This document shows, piece after piece, positions 33,649-41,762 of a stretch of DNA of 42,104 nucleotides. The stretch's first letter is position 1. The number at the start of each line of letters is the position of its first letter. The position numbers and the translations under genes are program-made. A model generated the notes under the pieces. That model saw nothing but the letters and a program-made list of their open reading frames with translations. It was not told the origin of the DNA and did not search any database. Origin of the DNA: Jeotgalicoccus marinus DSM 19772 (GTDB lineage Bacteria; Bacillota; Bacilli; Staphylococcales; Salinicoccaceae); assembly GCF_000425825.1 (NCBI RefSeq), contig NZ_KE384461.1:1602-43705 (forward strand). The letters are read 5' to 3'.

Positions 33649-34080
33649 TTAAGACGTAGGTGGCTCAGGTAAATTGAACAGGAATAGATTTTTTAAACCA
33701 AGTAGTCTCCTTATTTTATTACTTATGTCCCGATGTCCTTCAAATACTGGTCCAGATAACTCAACTCTAGCAAGATCATCAAAATTAATATCCATGACCC
33801 AGACAGGTACATCAGTCACTTCAACACTACAACTATTTGTGGATAAGAACTCTTGCTCTATCAATGTCATTATACTTTCTGCAGTTGCCTTCGATACTTT
33901 ATAATATTCTTGAGCTAAGCAAGGATTTTTTTCAGAATAACTTGCTAGTCCGTAATATCTGAGCCAAACTCTACCGTTATTTGAAATGGTAATTTTCTGG
34001 ATATGAAGTTCTTCTGAATCTGGTAATACACCCCAACCAAAGTCACTAGATTCTATTCTAATTGTTTTAATTTTATTCAT
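33649..34080 (-). CDS. Uncharacterised protein translationally coupled to acetamidase
   Basis: Not recognised. I chose ATG 34080 (MNKIKTIRIESS), which overlaps the acetamidase stop by 8 nt (ATGAATAA) and gives 143 aa; a TTG at 34119 is also open. No independent Shine-Dalgarno sequence is visible, which points to re-initiation by ribosomes ending the acetamidase gene. The protein looks soluble and beta-rich (LHIQKITISNNGRVWLRYYG, CSVEVTDVPVWVMDINF) with two Cys and several Trp residues. The tight overlap suggests a role linked to the amidase, for example as a partner; this is inference. Confidence 0.6.
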   Translation of the reverse strand: MNKIKTIRIESSDFGWGVLPDSEELHIQKITISNNGRVWLRYYGLASYSEKNPCLAQEYYKVSKATAESIMTLIEQEFLSTNSCSVEVTDVPVWVMDINFDDLARVELSGPVFEGHRDISNKIRRLLGLKNLFLFNLPEPPTS

Positions 34081-35374
34081 AGTAACTTTGTACGATGTCT
34101 GCAAGTTTTGATTGTTCAAGTAGAGTCACTGGAACAAGGAAGGTCACTGTCACCACACCTGGGTTTCTACCGATATCAATTGCTCCAGTAATGGTTGCTC
34201 TATTCATAACTTCTGGAACATCAATTTCAAGTAATTTGGCAGCTCTCTCTAAGCCATTAGACGTTGCATCATTAAGCGTTGCACCACTACCAACAAATGA
34301 CAATGGATAAGATTTTTCTAAGTTATCAATTCCCCATTGTAGGGCTAGTTTATCCGCTTTAAGTAGCTCCTCATCAGAAAATGGCTTAGCGACAGGTGGT
34401 AGATCCTCTACCAAAGGTAATAAAATCGGGCCATCAATGTTTATATCCTTTAATACCTTAACTTTAAGATCAACAATACCCGCGACATCAGTAGTGTGGC
34501 CAGCAATTTCACCGTTTCCTTGCATAGCATGCATATCACCTAAATACACACCACCACCTTCAACTTTTACAGGACAAATAATAATTGCCCCTTCTCTCAC
34601 CCTATTTATATCCATATGACCATCCGTACGGTCTTCAAGTTCCTCAACGGTTTTGGAATATTCATGAGGTGCATCGATTAAAAACTGTCCAAAATCACCA
34701 GCATTATGTGAATCTGGAAATGGAGATGCCGGTACAGTACCGAGTTGACCTAAAAATGGAATCACACGTGCAAGCGCGCCGACAATATCATGTGGTGCAA
34801 AGGTAACTACAGGATTTTGAATAGAATTCTCAGGTGTATTCATATAACTTTTAGATTCTTCAGCAACTTTCTCAGCAGCATCTTTATTTAAGGTGATTCC
34901 TAACGTTTTATCGTCATCAAAAGCCATAGTATAAGCATTCGAAAATGTAAACGGAGTGACATCCTCACCACATTCCGCACACTTAATAGCGCCCTGACCG
35001 ATACCATCTATCACAGTTTTTGGATTCTTCGAACCACAATTTGGACATATACCAGCAACAAACGGATCACCGTTGAAGCGGCCTTCCATTGGTTTATCAT
35101 TACCAGAAGCAGTGACGGTTGATGTCACACGAATTGAGTTAATTTTTATGGCAATCGCATCACCAACTTCAGCACCTTCAACAAAAACAGGTTTTGTTAC
35201 TTCGTGGCCACCCTTTAGTTCTGGAGTAATCATTGGTCCCCAACAACCCGGTGCGGTATTTGCAACAATCGTTCCCTTATCCTTAACAAAGTACGACATT
35301 TCTTGAGTCGGATCTAAAACACCATCGGTAAACTTATCCACGTAAACAGTCTGCTTAAAATTACGGTTTGTCAT
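34073..35374 (-). CDS. Acetamidase/formamidase family protein with zinc-ribbon insert
   Basis: Belongs to the FmdA/AmdA family that hydrolyses short amides such as formamide or acetamide to acid and ammonia. The 433-aa protein has family segments GCWGPMITPELKGGHEVTKPV (about 43-63), FPDSHNAGDFG, GGGVYLGDMHAMQGNGEIAGHTTDV (about 274-298, metal and active-site region) and SYPLSFVGSG. It carries CPNCG and CAECG (Cys110/113 and 132/135), a likely structural zinc ribbon. AAGGAGC precedes ATG. The real substrate is not visible. Followed by a coupled unknown gene. Confidence 0.85.
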   Translation of the reverse strand: MTNRNFKQTVYVDKFTDGVLDPTQEMSYFVKDKGTIVANTAPGCWGPMITPELKGGHEVTKPVFVEGAEVGDAIAIKINSIRVTSTVTASGNDKPMEGRFNGDPFVAGICPNCGSKNPKTVIDGIGQGAIKCAECGEDVTPFTFSNAYTMAFDDDKTLGITLNKDAAEKVAEESKSYMNTPENSIQNPVVTFAPHDIVGALARVIPFLGQLGTVPASPFPDSHNAGDFGQFLIDAPHEYSKTVEELEDRTDGHMDINRVREGAIIICPVKVEGGGVYLGDMHAMQGNGEIAGHTTDVAGIVDLKVKVLKDINIDGPILLPLVEDLPPVAKPFSDEELLKADKLALQWGIDNLEKSYPLSFVGSGATLNDATSNGLERAAKLLEIDVPEVMNRATITGAIDIGRNPGVVTVTFLVPVTLLEQSKLADIVQSYYE

Positions 35375-35489
35375 TTAATCAGCTCCTTATTCACTATTAT
35401 ACTGATTTGAATTATATTATCTAACTTTTCAGTTATTTTTAGAGGATAAAAATATCTGTGGTAGCAATAGATTATTTTTTAAGTTTGAG

Positions 35490-35597
35490 GGTCAACGGCG
35501 AAGTAGTGTTAGACTCTGGAACGATCTGAAGGTCAACACCGAAATGACATTAGACCCCAAAACGCTCTGAAGGTCAACGGCAATTCACCGTTGACCT
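35490..35597. repeat. Tandem 41-bp hairpin repeats (2.6 units)
   Basis: GGTCAAC recurs at 35490, 35531 and 35572, exactly 41 bp apart. Each unit is GGTCAAC, a variable centre, a TTAGAC or TTGACC half, then a CTCTGAA-like joint. The third copy is a perfect hairpin (35572-35580 with 35588-35596, 9 bp); the first two are imperfect versions. No T-tract follows, so it is a poor terminator. The rest of the 240-bp gap (35375-35489 and 35598-35615) shows no gene. Confidence 0.8.
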
Positions 35598-35615
35598 CTC
35601 TATCATAATCCCTAT

Positions 35616-36014
35616 TTAAACTAAGCCTTCTACATCTGCTTTCTTATGACTTTTTGTAAGAATCATAGTAAATATGAGTGCGATCAATGCGATGACAAAT
35701 ATAATCGTCATCACCATAGACACACCGTAAATATCTGCAACTTTCCCAAGTACTGGTGCGAACACGCCACCTGCACTGACTGATAGTCCTAAAGTGACTC
35801 CGGAGGCTAGCCCGACTCTGTTTGGTAAATATTGTTGGCCCAGCACAACCAATGAACTATACGGCATAAAGATTAAGAAGCCTGTAATCATAATCATCAT
35901 GGCCGACAGTATAAATGATTCTGTAACTGATAAAATAAACAGCACTGGTACAATCAACACAAAGCTGTATTGAATCACTTTCAGATAGCCGACTCGATCT
36001 GCGATTCTACCGCT
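35616..36014 (-). pseudogene. 3' remnant of an MFS transporter gene
   Basis: The frame encodes about 132 residues that match the last third of an MFS transporter of the fosmidomycin-resistance (Fsr) type: SGRIADRVGYLK (the motif A loop before helix 8), then four to five helices, including YLPNRVGLASGVTLGLSVSAGGVFAPVLGKVADIYG, and a polar tail. Upstream of the SGR codons the frame reaches a stop within about 30 nt, and no start or N-terminal two thirds exists. The break lies near 36014-36022, right at the end of the next small gene. A short product could begin at GTG 35978 but would lack half of the fold. Confidence 0.8.
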
Positions 36015-36021
36015 TCTTTTC

Positions 36022-36246
36022 CTATTTCTTTTGTCTAACTAGATGCTCTAGGGTTTTTTCATACTCCTGACGCTGACACATGGTCAAATCCCTATCCTCT
36101 AATCTCTCTTTTGCCACTTGGATATTACGGTCTAACTTTTCTTGATCCACTTCTTCACTGTAAGCACCATTTTTCTTTTGCTTACGCTTGTCCATCAAAT
36201 CTCTCAACAATCTTAGTGAAGTCATGCCTGGTAATGATTTTTTCAT
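36022..36246 (-). CDS. Small charged protein, unknown function
   Basis: A 74-aa protein from ATG 36246, behind GGAGGGAT; the frame is open further upstream (to 36276) without a better site. Very rich in Lys, Arg, Glu and Gln, predicted helical (RLLRDLMDKRKQKK, EKLDRNIQVAKERLEDRD). No membrane segment and no family that I recognise. Its 3' end (LVRQKK) lies next to the MFS remnant break, so the last residues may be altered. Confidence 0.55.
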   Translation of the reverse strand: MKKSLPGMTSLRLLRDLMDKRKQKKNGAYSEEVDQEKLDRNIQVAKERLEDRDLTMCQRQEYEKTLEHLVRQKK

Positions 36247-36323
36247 AATGATCCCTCCATGTATAAGACGGTTCAACTAGGGTATAAGTATATTAATTCA
36301 GTGCATTTAGGAGGTTCTACCTT

Positions 36324-36800
36324 ATGCAAATTGTTCTTGCCCTAATTTTTATATTGTGTGCCTATCCAATTATAAGACTTTTAATTTATATGCCGTTTAA
36401 AAACTATTTTAAAGGTAATACAAACAAACCTATAATCTATACTTTACTCACTTGTATCATAATCGCAATTGTTCTACTTAGTATTGCTTATTTAAATACA
36501 GGTTTTCCTATTGAACATGGTAGTTTAAACCGCTTAAGTCAAAATTACATCTATATATTTCCAGTGCTCATTGTGCTTGCAATTATTAGTTCGATTTTTC
36601 TACTTGTCCAAAATCGTTCAAAATCTACTGAAGTTAGTCAGCAGGAACTACCTATGGAAACTAAAGACGAATCTTCTACACCCACATCATCAAAAGATGA
36701 ACCTAGTCTTGAAAATATGTTTCTAATTATACTCTTAATCGGGATTGGTATTTTCATCCTATTTGTCGGCTATTTCGTTTGGGCCATATACAACACTTAA
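36324..36800 (+). CDS. Uncharacterised four-helix membrane protein
   Basis: A 158-aa protein with predicted helices at about residues 2-21, 37-57, 75-94 and 131-154, and a hydrophilic Ser/Thr/Glu-rich loop at about 96-130 (RSKSTEVSQQELPMETKDE). AGGAGG lies 9 nt before ATG. Family unknown. It is convergent with the LysR gene and the two overlap by 4 nt at a shared TTAA. Confidence 0.65.
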   Translation: MQIVLALIFILCAYPIIRLLIYMPFKNYFKGNTNKPIIYTLLTCIIIAIVLLSIAYLNTGFPIEHGSLNRLSQNYIYIFPVLIVLAIISSIFLLVQNRSKSTEVSQQELPMETKDESSTPTSSKDEPSLENMFLIILLIGIGIFILFVGYFVWAIYNT

Positions 36801-37675
36801 ATATATTCATTTAACACTTCTATAAAATTTTGAGCTGCTTTTGAAAGCCGATGATCTTTTAACCAGATTAAGCCGATGTCTCCAGTGAGCTCGGCTTCTT
36901 CTTGTATTTTGTGGACATGTACTGGGTACTCTTTATATAAATAAATCAGTGATTCTGGAACGATGGCAACTCCAAAATTACTTGATACAAGCTGCATCAT
37001 CAATTTCAAATCTGAAAACTCAGCAATAACATTGGGTTCAATCTTAGCCTTTGAAAAGGCTTCATGTATGGAATAGTAAACACCTAACCCTTTGATACTC
37101 GGCAACACCAGTGGATATTGACTGATTTCTTCTAAGGTGACTTCCTCATCAAACAACCGTTCATCTGTTGAAGTAACAACATAAAATGATTCACTGTGTA
37201 AGTGATGTAAGGTAAAATCATCAATCTCTAATGGCAACCGAACCAAAGCCATTTCAACTTCTCTTTGCTTTAATAGATAACAGAGTAGAGATGATTCATT
37301 TTGATGTATTTTATATGTGATTTTAGGATACTTTTTCTTATATTCATGAAAGACAGTATCTAAATTTGCTAAAGAAAATGTGTTGATACCAATAGAAAGT
37401 TTACCATCGACACCACTGCCAACATCTCTCACTTCAATTTTTGCTTCTTCTAGCATTTGAGTAATCTCAAGTGCGTACTTGTATAAGGTCTTTCCTTCCT
37501 CAGTTAATTCTAGAAATTTTCCGCTTCTTTCAAATAATATTTCTCCGACTGATGTTTCTAAATTTTTCAATTGCTGACTCAAAGGCGGCTGTGACATATA
37601 AAGCTTTTTGGCCGCTGCAGAGATCTGTTTTTCATCTGCAATGACAAGGAAATAACGTAATTGTCTAATGTCCAT
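36797..37675 (-). CDS. LysR family transcriptional regulator
   Basis: A 292-aa LTTR: N-terminal winged helix-turn-helix (residues 1-60, MDIRQLRYFLVIADEKQISAAAKKLYMSQPPLSQQLKNLE) and a C-terminal two-lobed effector domain (about 90-290). It is divergent from a CynX-type MFS transporter, and a perfect 8-bp inverted repeat lies between them, so it probably controls that transporter in response to a small anion or metabolite. Effector unknown. The stop overlaps the convergent membrane-protein stop. Confidence 0.9.
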   Translation of the reverse strand: MDIRQLRYFLVIADEKQISAAAKKLYMSQPPLSQQLKNLETSVGEILFERSGKFLELTEEGKTLYKYALEITQMLEEAKIEVRDVGSGVDGKLSIGINTFSLANLDTVFHEYKKKYPKITYKIHQNESSLLCYLLKQREVEMALVRLPLEIDDFTLHHLHSESFYVVTSTDERLFDEEVTLEEISQYPLVLPSIKGLGVYYSIHEAFSKAKIEPNVIAEFSDLKLMMQLVSSNFGVAIVPESLIYLYKEYPVHVHKIQEEAELTGDIGLIWLKDHRLSKAAQNFIEVLNEYI

Positions 37676-37719
37676 TAATACACCTCATGTATATGAAAAA
37701 AGTTGGTAAAACTAATTTT

Positions 37720-37742
37720 ATTAATATTTTATGTATATTAAT
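37720..37742. promoter_or_regulatory. Probable LysR operator (perfect inverted repeat)
   Basis: ATTAATAT-N7-ATATTAAT, perfect 8-bp arms, 23 bp in total, in the middle of the divergent region (37676-37801). It satisfies the LTTR T-N11-A dyad rule in size and symmetry. Confidence 0.65.
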
Positions 37743-37801
37743 CTTAATGGTATCATATTAGTTATTGTAATTTATACCAAATATGGCTGGGGGAAAAATG
37801 A

Positions 37802-39034
37802 TTGAAAAACTTGTACAATCGAAATACTTTAATATTATTGTTTGTCATTGCAGCTGTTTCCATTAACCTACGTTTAGGTATAACATCTATCGGGCCATTA
37901 ATGGATACGCTAAAAGAGTCCTTAAATTTATCTAGTACACAGGCGAGTCTTTTAACGACAGTACCTGTGTTATGTATGGGTATTTTTGCCTTACTTGCAA
38001 CAGTACTCAACAAGACGCTCGGGTCAAAAATCACTTTATTATTAATGCTTTCCATCCTACTTATTTCTACATTAATCCGTGGTTTTTACACAGGATTTAT
38101 AACTTTACTTATTTCTGCATTTTTTGTTGGTCTAGCAATTGCTGTCTTAGCGCCAACGCTATCATCTGTTATTAAAAAATACTTTCCAGGACATGCTGCC
38201 GTTGCGATCGGTATCTCTTCCTTCTTTATGAGCGCAGGTTCAGCAACCACAGCAGCTCTAACAGGGGCCTTTTATACAAGTATGGATTCATACCCATTCG
38301 CCTTAGCAATCTGGTCAGTATTCTCATTTTTAGCGATTATTGTCGTCTTATTTATTTACAAACCTGGTGCCCAAAACAACACACCATCCCAAGCTGTGCC
38401 TGAATTTAAATATAATTTCCCGTCACCTTGGGTACAAAAAATGCCTTGGTTATTCATGTTATTCTATGCCTTACAAGCTGCCTTATATTTTTCTACATTA
38501 ACATGGCTTGTACCTATGTCCGTAGATAATGGTATGTCAATGATTCAAGGTGGGATGTTACTCGCTGCAGTTATGGCTATGCAAGTCGTATTTAACCTAC
38601 TATTCCCGATCTTGATGGAAAAATATCCTGCAAGAAGAAATTGGATATTCTTAATAAGCGGTATCGGTGCCATTGCAACAGGATTATTCTGGACTGGAGA
38701 TCATACATTAATGTGGATTGCTGCCTTTATGATGGGGATTCCATTAGGTGGACTCTATTCCGCAGCCATGATGTTACCATTAGATGAAACAGTTACCTCA
38801 CAAGGTGCGAACTCATGGACTGCTATGATGCAAACCGGCGGATGTATCTTAGGCGGACTCTTCCCATTCGTAATCGGATGGATATTCGATATTACACATA
38901 ACCATAATTACACAATGTCGATACTTTTAGGCTTATATGTGGTTGGTTTCTTGTTAATTACTGCAATTGGTAATAAAACTGAGAAGAATTATGATGATTA
39001 TATTGTAAGAGACCCTGAGAATATCGCAGGTTAA
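37802..39034 (+). CDS. CynX/NimT family MFS transporter
   Basis: A 410-aa permease with twelve helices. The first segment NLRLGITSIGPLMDTLKESL is the CynX/YeaN signature, and other family landmarks (LAPTLSSVIKKYFPGH, a GxYSAAMMLPLDE-type motif in GGLYSAAMMLPLDETV) are present. CynX relatives move cyanate, nitroimidazoles or other small compounds, so the substrate is open. It starts at TTG 37802, 8 nt after GGGGG; the ATG at 37798 is in another frame. Probably regulated by the divergent LysR protein. Confidence 0.85.
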   Translation: MKNLYNRNTLILLFVIAAVSINLRLGITSIGPLMDTLKESLNLSSTQASLLTTVPVLCMGIFALLATVLNKTLGSKITLLLMLSILLISTLIRGFYTGFITLLISAFFVGLAIAVLAPTLSSVIKKYFPGHAAVAIGISSFFMSAGSATTAALTGAFYTSMDSYPFALAIWSVFSFLAIIVVLFIYKPGAQNNTPSQAVPEFKYNFPSPWVQKMPWLFMLFYALQAALYFSTLTWLVPMSVDNGMSMIQGGMLLAAVMAMQVVFNLLFPILMEKYPARRNWIFLISGIGAIATGLFWTGDHTLMWIAAFMMGIPLGGLYSAAMMLPLDETVTSQGANSWTAMMQTGGCILGGLFPFVIGWIFDITHNHNYTMSILLGLYVVGFLLITAIGNKTEKNYDDYIVRDPENIAG

Positions 39035-39110
39035 GAGGATTGAATGAGCACGCCAACTTCTCATGTCCATCCTAGACAAATAGCCTTAAAACATAGATCA
39101 CACAAACTAA

Positions 39111-39140
39111 AAGGACTGGGCCAATAATGGTCCAGTCCTT
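39111..39140. terminator. Bidirectional terminator
   Basis: AAGGACTGG (39111-39119) with CCAGTCCTT (39132-39140), extended inward by G-U and CCA/TGG to about 13 bp. TTTA on the plus side and TTTTAG on the minus side. Confidence 0.82.
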
Positions 39141-39153
39141 TACTATTATAGTA

Positions 39154-40275
39154 TTATCCCCAAACTTCCTCAGCGATTTCTTTAACCAACTGAAGTTTAG
39201 CCCATTGTTCTTCTTCAGTCAGGTTATTTCCTTCTTCAGTCGATGCAAATCCACATTGTGGACTTAAGCATAATCTATCCTTACTAATGTATTTCGCAGC
39301 TTCTTCGATTCTTCCTTTAATTTCTTCTTTGTCCTCTAACTCAGGAATTTTTGAAGAGATTAATCCAAGGACGACTTGTTTGTCTCCACTTACTTTGGCT
39401 AATGATTCAAATCCACCTGCACGTTCTGTATCAAATTCCAAATAGTAACCTGCTACATTTTCTTTCCCGAATAATTCATCAGATACTTTGTCATATGCAC
39501 CGGATGATGCCCAAGTTGAACGGTAATTACCACGGCAAACATGTGTAGTAATTGTAAGATTTTCAGGCTTCCCTTCAATGGCAGCATTGTTTAGATTCAC
39601 ATTTTTTTGGCTGAGTGATTCAACTGTGAAGTCGTCATTCATGTTCTTCCAGAAATTCTCATCGACGATCATGCCCCATGTGCAGTCATCAATTTGTAGG
39701 TTCGTACATCCAGCTGCTGATAATTCTTGTATAAATGTCTGATATGCACTCGCAATATCCTTCAAAAGGTCTTCTTCATTCGGGTAAAATTCTTCAGTCG
39801 CAGCCTTGTTTTCCGGACGGACAAGTTCTGCTAAAAACTGTGCTGGAGCTGGAATCGTCAGACGTGCAATGACATCGTCGTCAGCAAACTGCTGAACAAA
39901 TTTAAAATGTTCGATAAATGGATGATTCTCTCCACTAATCTTTCCTGTTAAACGTGCTGTCTCTGCTCTTGTTTCAACATCTGCGAACTTGTAACCTTGC
40001 TCAGCTTCGACTTTCTCTACACCGTTTAGCCCCCAAAAGAAATCTAAGTGCCACCAAGAACGACGAAACTCACCATCTGTGATTGCTTTTAGTCCAGCTG
40101 CTTTTTGTTTTTGTATTAAGTTTTCAATGACTTCATTTTCTACTTGTGTTAATTCATCTTGAGAAATTTCACCATTTTTGAAATCTTCGCGTGCGGCTTT
40201 TAATTTAACGGGACGTAAGAAACTCCCTACATTATCGAATTTAAATGGTGCTGTTTTAGTAGATGTTACTGTCAT
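39154..40275 (-). CDS. MetE C-terminal-like methyltransferase (YxjG/YxjH family)
   Basis: A single-domain cobalamin-independent methionine synthase homologue of 373 aa. The zinc ligands of the family are in place: HVC (His245, Cys247), Glu280 in YYLEFDTERAG, and Cys341 in LSPQCGF; the N-terminal FDNVGSFLRP and the GEFRRSWWHLDF segments are intact. I chose ATG 40275 behind AAGGAGTGG; the open frame extends to 40353 without a site. YxjG/YxjH enzymes transfer a methyl group to a thiol and belong to sulfur metabolism; the acceptor is not determined here. No S-box riboswitch is visible upstream, unlike in Bacillus. Confidence 0.87.
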   Translation of the reverse strand: MTVTSTKTAPFKFDNVGSFLRPVKLKAAREDFKNGEISQDELTQVENEVIENLIQKQKAAGLKAITDGEFRRSWWHLDFFWGLNGVEKVEAEQGYKFADVETRAETARLTGKISGENHPFIEHFKFVQQFADDDVIARLTIPAPAQFLAELVRPENKAATEEFYPNEEDLLKDIASAYQTFIQELSAAGCTNLQIDDCTWGMIVDENFWKNMNDDFTVESLSQKNVNLNNAAIEGKPENLTITTHVCRGNYRSTWASSGAYDKVSDELFGKENVAGYYLEFDTERAGGFESLAKVSGDKQVVLGLISSKIPELEDKEEIKGRIEEAAKYISKDRLCLSPQCGFASTEEGNNLTEEEQWAKLQLVKEIAEEVWG

Positions 40276-40388
40276 GACTAACCACTCCTTCATCTTTTCT
40301 ATGAATTTATGGTAGCACAGCTTCATAGTAATAGCGTAACTGTTAAATTTCATGATTGGTTATAACTTTTAGCTATACCATATATAAA

Positions 40389-40538
40389 TTAATTAAAAAA
40401 GATTCTAAAGATGAGACGTGGAATATAAAGTATGAATTCGAAGAAGGTATTAAATAATATATCAAAAATATTTACTTCCTTACGGTCCTTATGATGTGTG
40501 GGCTTAGTATGGTCATCTCCATATTTATATTGAGTCAT
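40389..40538 (-). CDS. Unlisted 49-aa small protein with hydrophobic C-terminus
   Basis: Found by reading the 430-bp gap upstream of the MetE-like gene. ATG 40538, preceded by AGGAAGGGTGA at 5-6 nt, opens 49 codons to TAA 40391-40389. The N-terminal half is polar and His/Lys-rich (MTQYKYGDDHTKPTHHKDRK), the second half is hydrophobic and aromatic (NIFDILFNTFFEFILYIPRL) with basic residues near the end, as in a single-helix membrane protein. The composition is unlike chance AT-rich DNA. The rest of the gap, 40276-40388 and 40539-40703, shows no other gene. Confidence 0.6.
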   Translation of the reverse strand: MTQYKYGDDHTKPTHHKDRKEVNIFDILFNTFFEFILYIPRLIFRIFFN

Positions 40539-40703
40539 TACGTCACCCTTCCTAATATTGTTATTTATTTTCTATTCCCTTTTATGGTGAACAACTAACT
40601 ACTTATATTCAAATTGGGTATAGGTTAAGAAAGAGTAGCTAACGGCATTACCTTTAACAACTGCTTAAGATCTTTAAGATAAAAGTGTTTGGAGGTGTAT
40701 GAA

Positions 40704-40886
40704 GTGAGTAAAGAGGAGGAAAATAGTAAGGGGAATAGTGGTGGCGCTGTAGGAATTGGGCTAGGTATTGGTGTGGTGCTTGGTGCAGTTATTGGACTTG
40801 TGATGGATAATTTAGCGACTGGTATAGCGCTTGGAGTCGCTTTTGGTGCAGCCGTTGGTAGCATGGGATATTTGGGTAAAAAGTAG
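40704..40886 (+). CDS. Small glycine-zipper membrane protein
   Basis: A 60-aa protein: charged N-terminus (MSKEEENSKG), then two glycine-rich hydrophobic segments (GGAVGIGLGIGVVLGAVIGLV and ATGIALGVAFGAAVGSMGYL) with GxxxG spacing, and a KK end. I chose GTG 40704, 7 nt after GGAGGTG; the open TTG at 40689 overlaps that site. Glycine-zipper proteins of this size pack in membranes; the function is unknown. Confidence 0.68.
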   Translation: MSKEEENSKGNSGGAVGIGLGIGVVLGAVIGLVMDNLATGIALGVAFGAAVGSMGYLGKK

Positions 40887-40893
40887 ATAAAAT

Positions 40894-40921
40894 AAGAACG
40901 CCATATCGTTTGGGCGTTCTT
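40894..40921. terminator. Bidirectional terminator
   Basis: AAGAACGCC (40894-40902) with GGCGTTCTT (40913-40921), 9 bp, 10-nt loop; T-rich on both sides (TTCTG; TTATTTTATC on the minus strand). Confidence 0.8.
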
Positions 40922-40939
40922 TCTGATATTTGTTGAAAC

Positions 40940-41395
40940 CTATATTTCTCTCGATAGCCTCACCATATCCATACATTGGATTCCATTTTCAAATATCGCT
41001 TCATCATAATGTTTAAGAAAATAACCTTGATCTACTCCTCTAATTCTAAAACCACATTTTTGGTAAAAAGCAAGTTGGTCGATACTAGAGTTCCCTGTAC
41101 CTACTTCTAACTTTCTATAGCCCATATCTTTGGCTCTTTGAATTGCATCTTCTATAAGGAGCTTTCCTATTCCCTGATTTTGATGAGTTTCGTCGATGGC
41201 GATATTGATTAACTCAAGCGAGGATGCATCATTAGGATAGAGTACATAAACACCAACACTTTGACCATTATTCGTTTTAGCAATATAACAATGACCATTC
41301 TGTAAATAGTTCTTAATTTTTTCTTCAGAAGGATCGGCTAACAACAATAAATCCATCGGTGCCGCTTCATTTTGTGATAATAAATTAATTTTCAT
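40940..41395 (-). CDS. GNAT family N-acetyltransferase
   Basis: A 151-aa acetyl-CoA-dependent acyltransferase. The coenzyme A loop is HQNQGIGKLL (motif A, Q/RxxGxG/A) at about 72-81, preceded by beta strand ELINIAIDE; motif B includes NxxAxxFYxKxGFR-like DQLAFYQKCGFRIRG. AGGAG precedes ATG. Substrate unknown. It is followed upstream, on the same strand, by a small membrane protein gene. Confidence 0.88.
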   Translation of the reverse strand: MKINLLSQNEAAPMDLLLLADPSEEKIKNYLQNGHCYIAKTNNGQSVGVYVLYPNDASSLELINIAIDETHQNQGIGKLLIEDAIQRAKDMGYRKLEVGTGNSSIDQLAFYQKCGFRIRGVDQGYFLKHYDEAIFENGIQCMDMVRLSREI

Positions 41396-41447
41396 TATTA
41401 ACTCCTATACATTTTAATAATGTCAAAGTAATAGTAGCCGGACCCTA

Positions 41448-41687
41448 TCACTCATCACTATAACTAGAATCCCTTTTTTTATCTTTATATTTTGGTTTCA
41501 TGTAAATTCCACAGAAGATACCAGCACTGACACCATATAAAATGGACCTAAGTATAATTTCCGACATATCTTTACTTTGCGGCAATATATCATTTAAAAA
41601 ATAGAATAATAGACAATATACTATAAATAGCTTTAAAAACTCTGACATATTATACAACTTATACAACTTTTCATGAAGTCTTTTCAT
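41448..41687 (-). CDS. Small membrane protein, unknown function
   Basis: A 79-aa protein from ATG 41687, 8 nt after GAGGAG; TTG at 41693 is open but too near the site. Two predicted helices (about residues 14-32 and 44-62) and a highly charged C-terminus (KPKYKDKKRDSSYSDE). Not recognised. It begins 75 nt from the insertion sequence end, so its promoter may have been displaced or replaced by the insertion. Confidence 0.6.
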   Translation of the reverse strand: MKRLHEKLYKLYNMSEFLKLFIVYCLLFYFLNDILPQSKDMSEIILRSILYGVSAGIFCGIYMKPKYKDKKRDSSYSDE

Positions 41688-41762
41688 TTCCAAATCTCCT
41701 CAAAAAAATTTAGGAAAGTTAAATCGATAATAATATTCCCATTTTGAAAATATGGTAGACTT

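Noticed and set aside
36022..36276. Start of the 74-aa gene at the upstream codon (84 aa)
   Set aside because: The upstream codon has no ribosome binding site, while ATG 36246 has GGAGGGAT at a good distance.
40276..40640. S-box (SAM) or T-box riboswitch before the MetE-like gene
   Set aside because: No conserved S-box core, T-box motif or terminator/antiterminator pair is visible on the minus strand; instead there is a small ORF.
40600..40640. GGGTAT as the -10 of a sigma-B promoter for the glycine-zipper gene
   Set aside because: No GTTTAA-like -35 box at 12-15 nt upstream.
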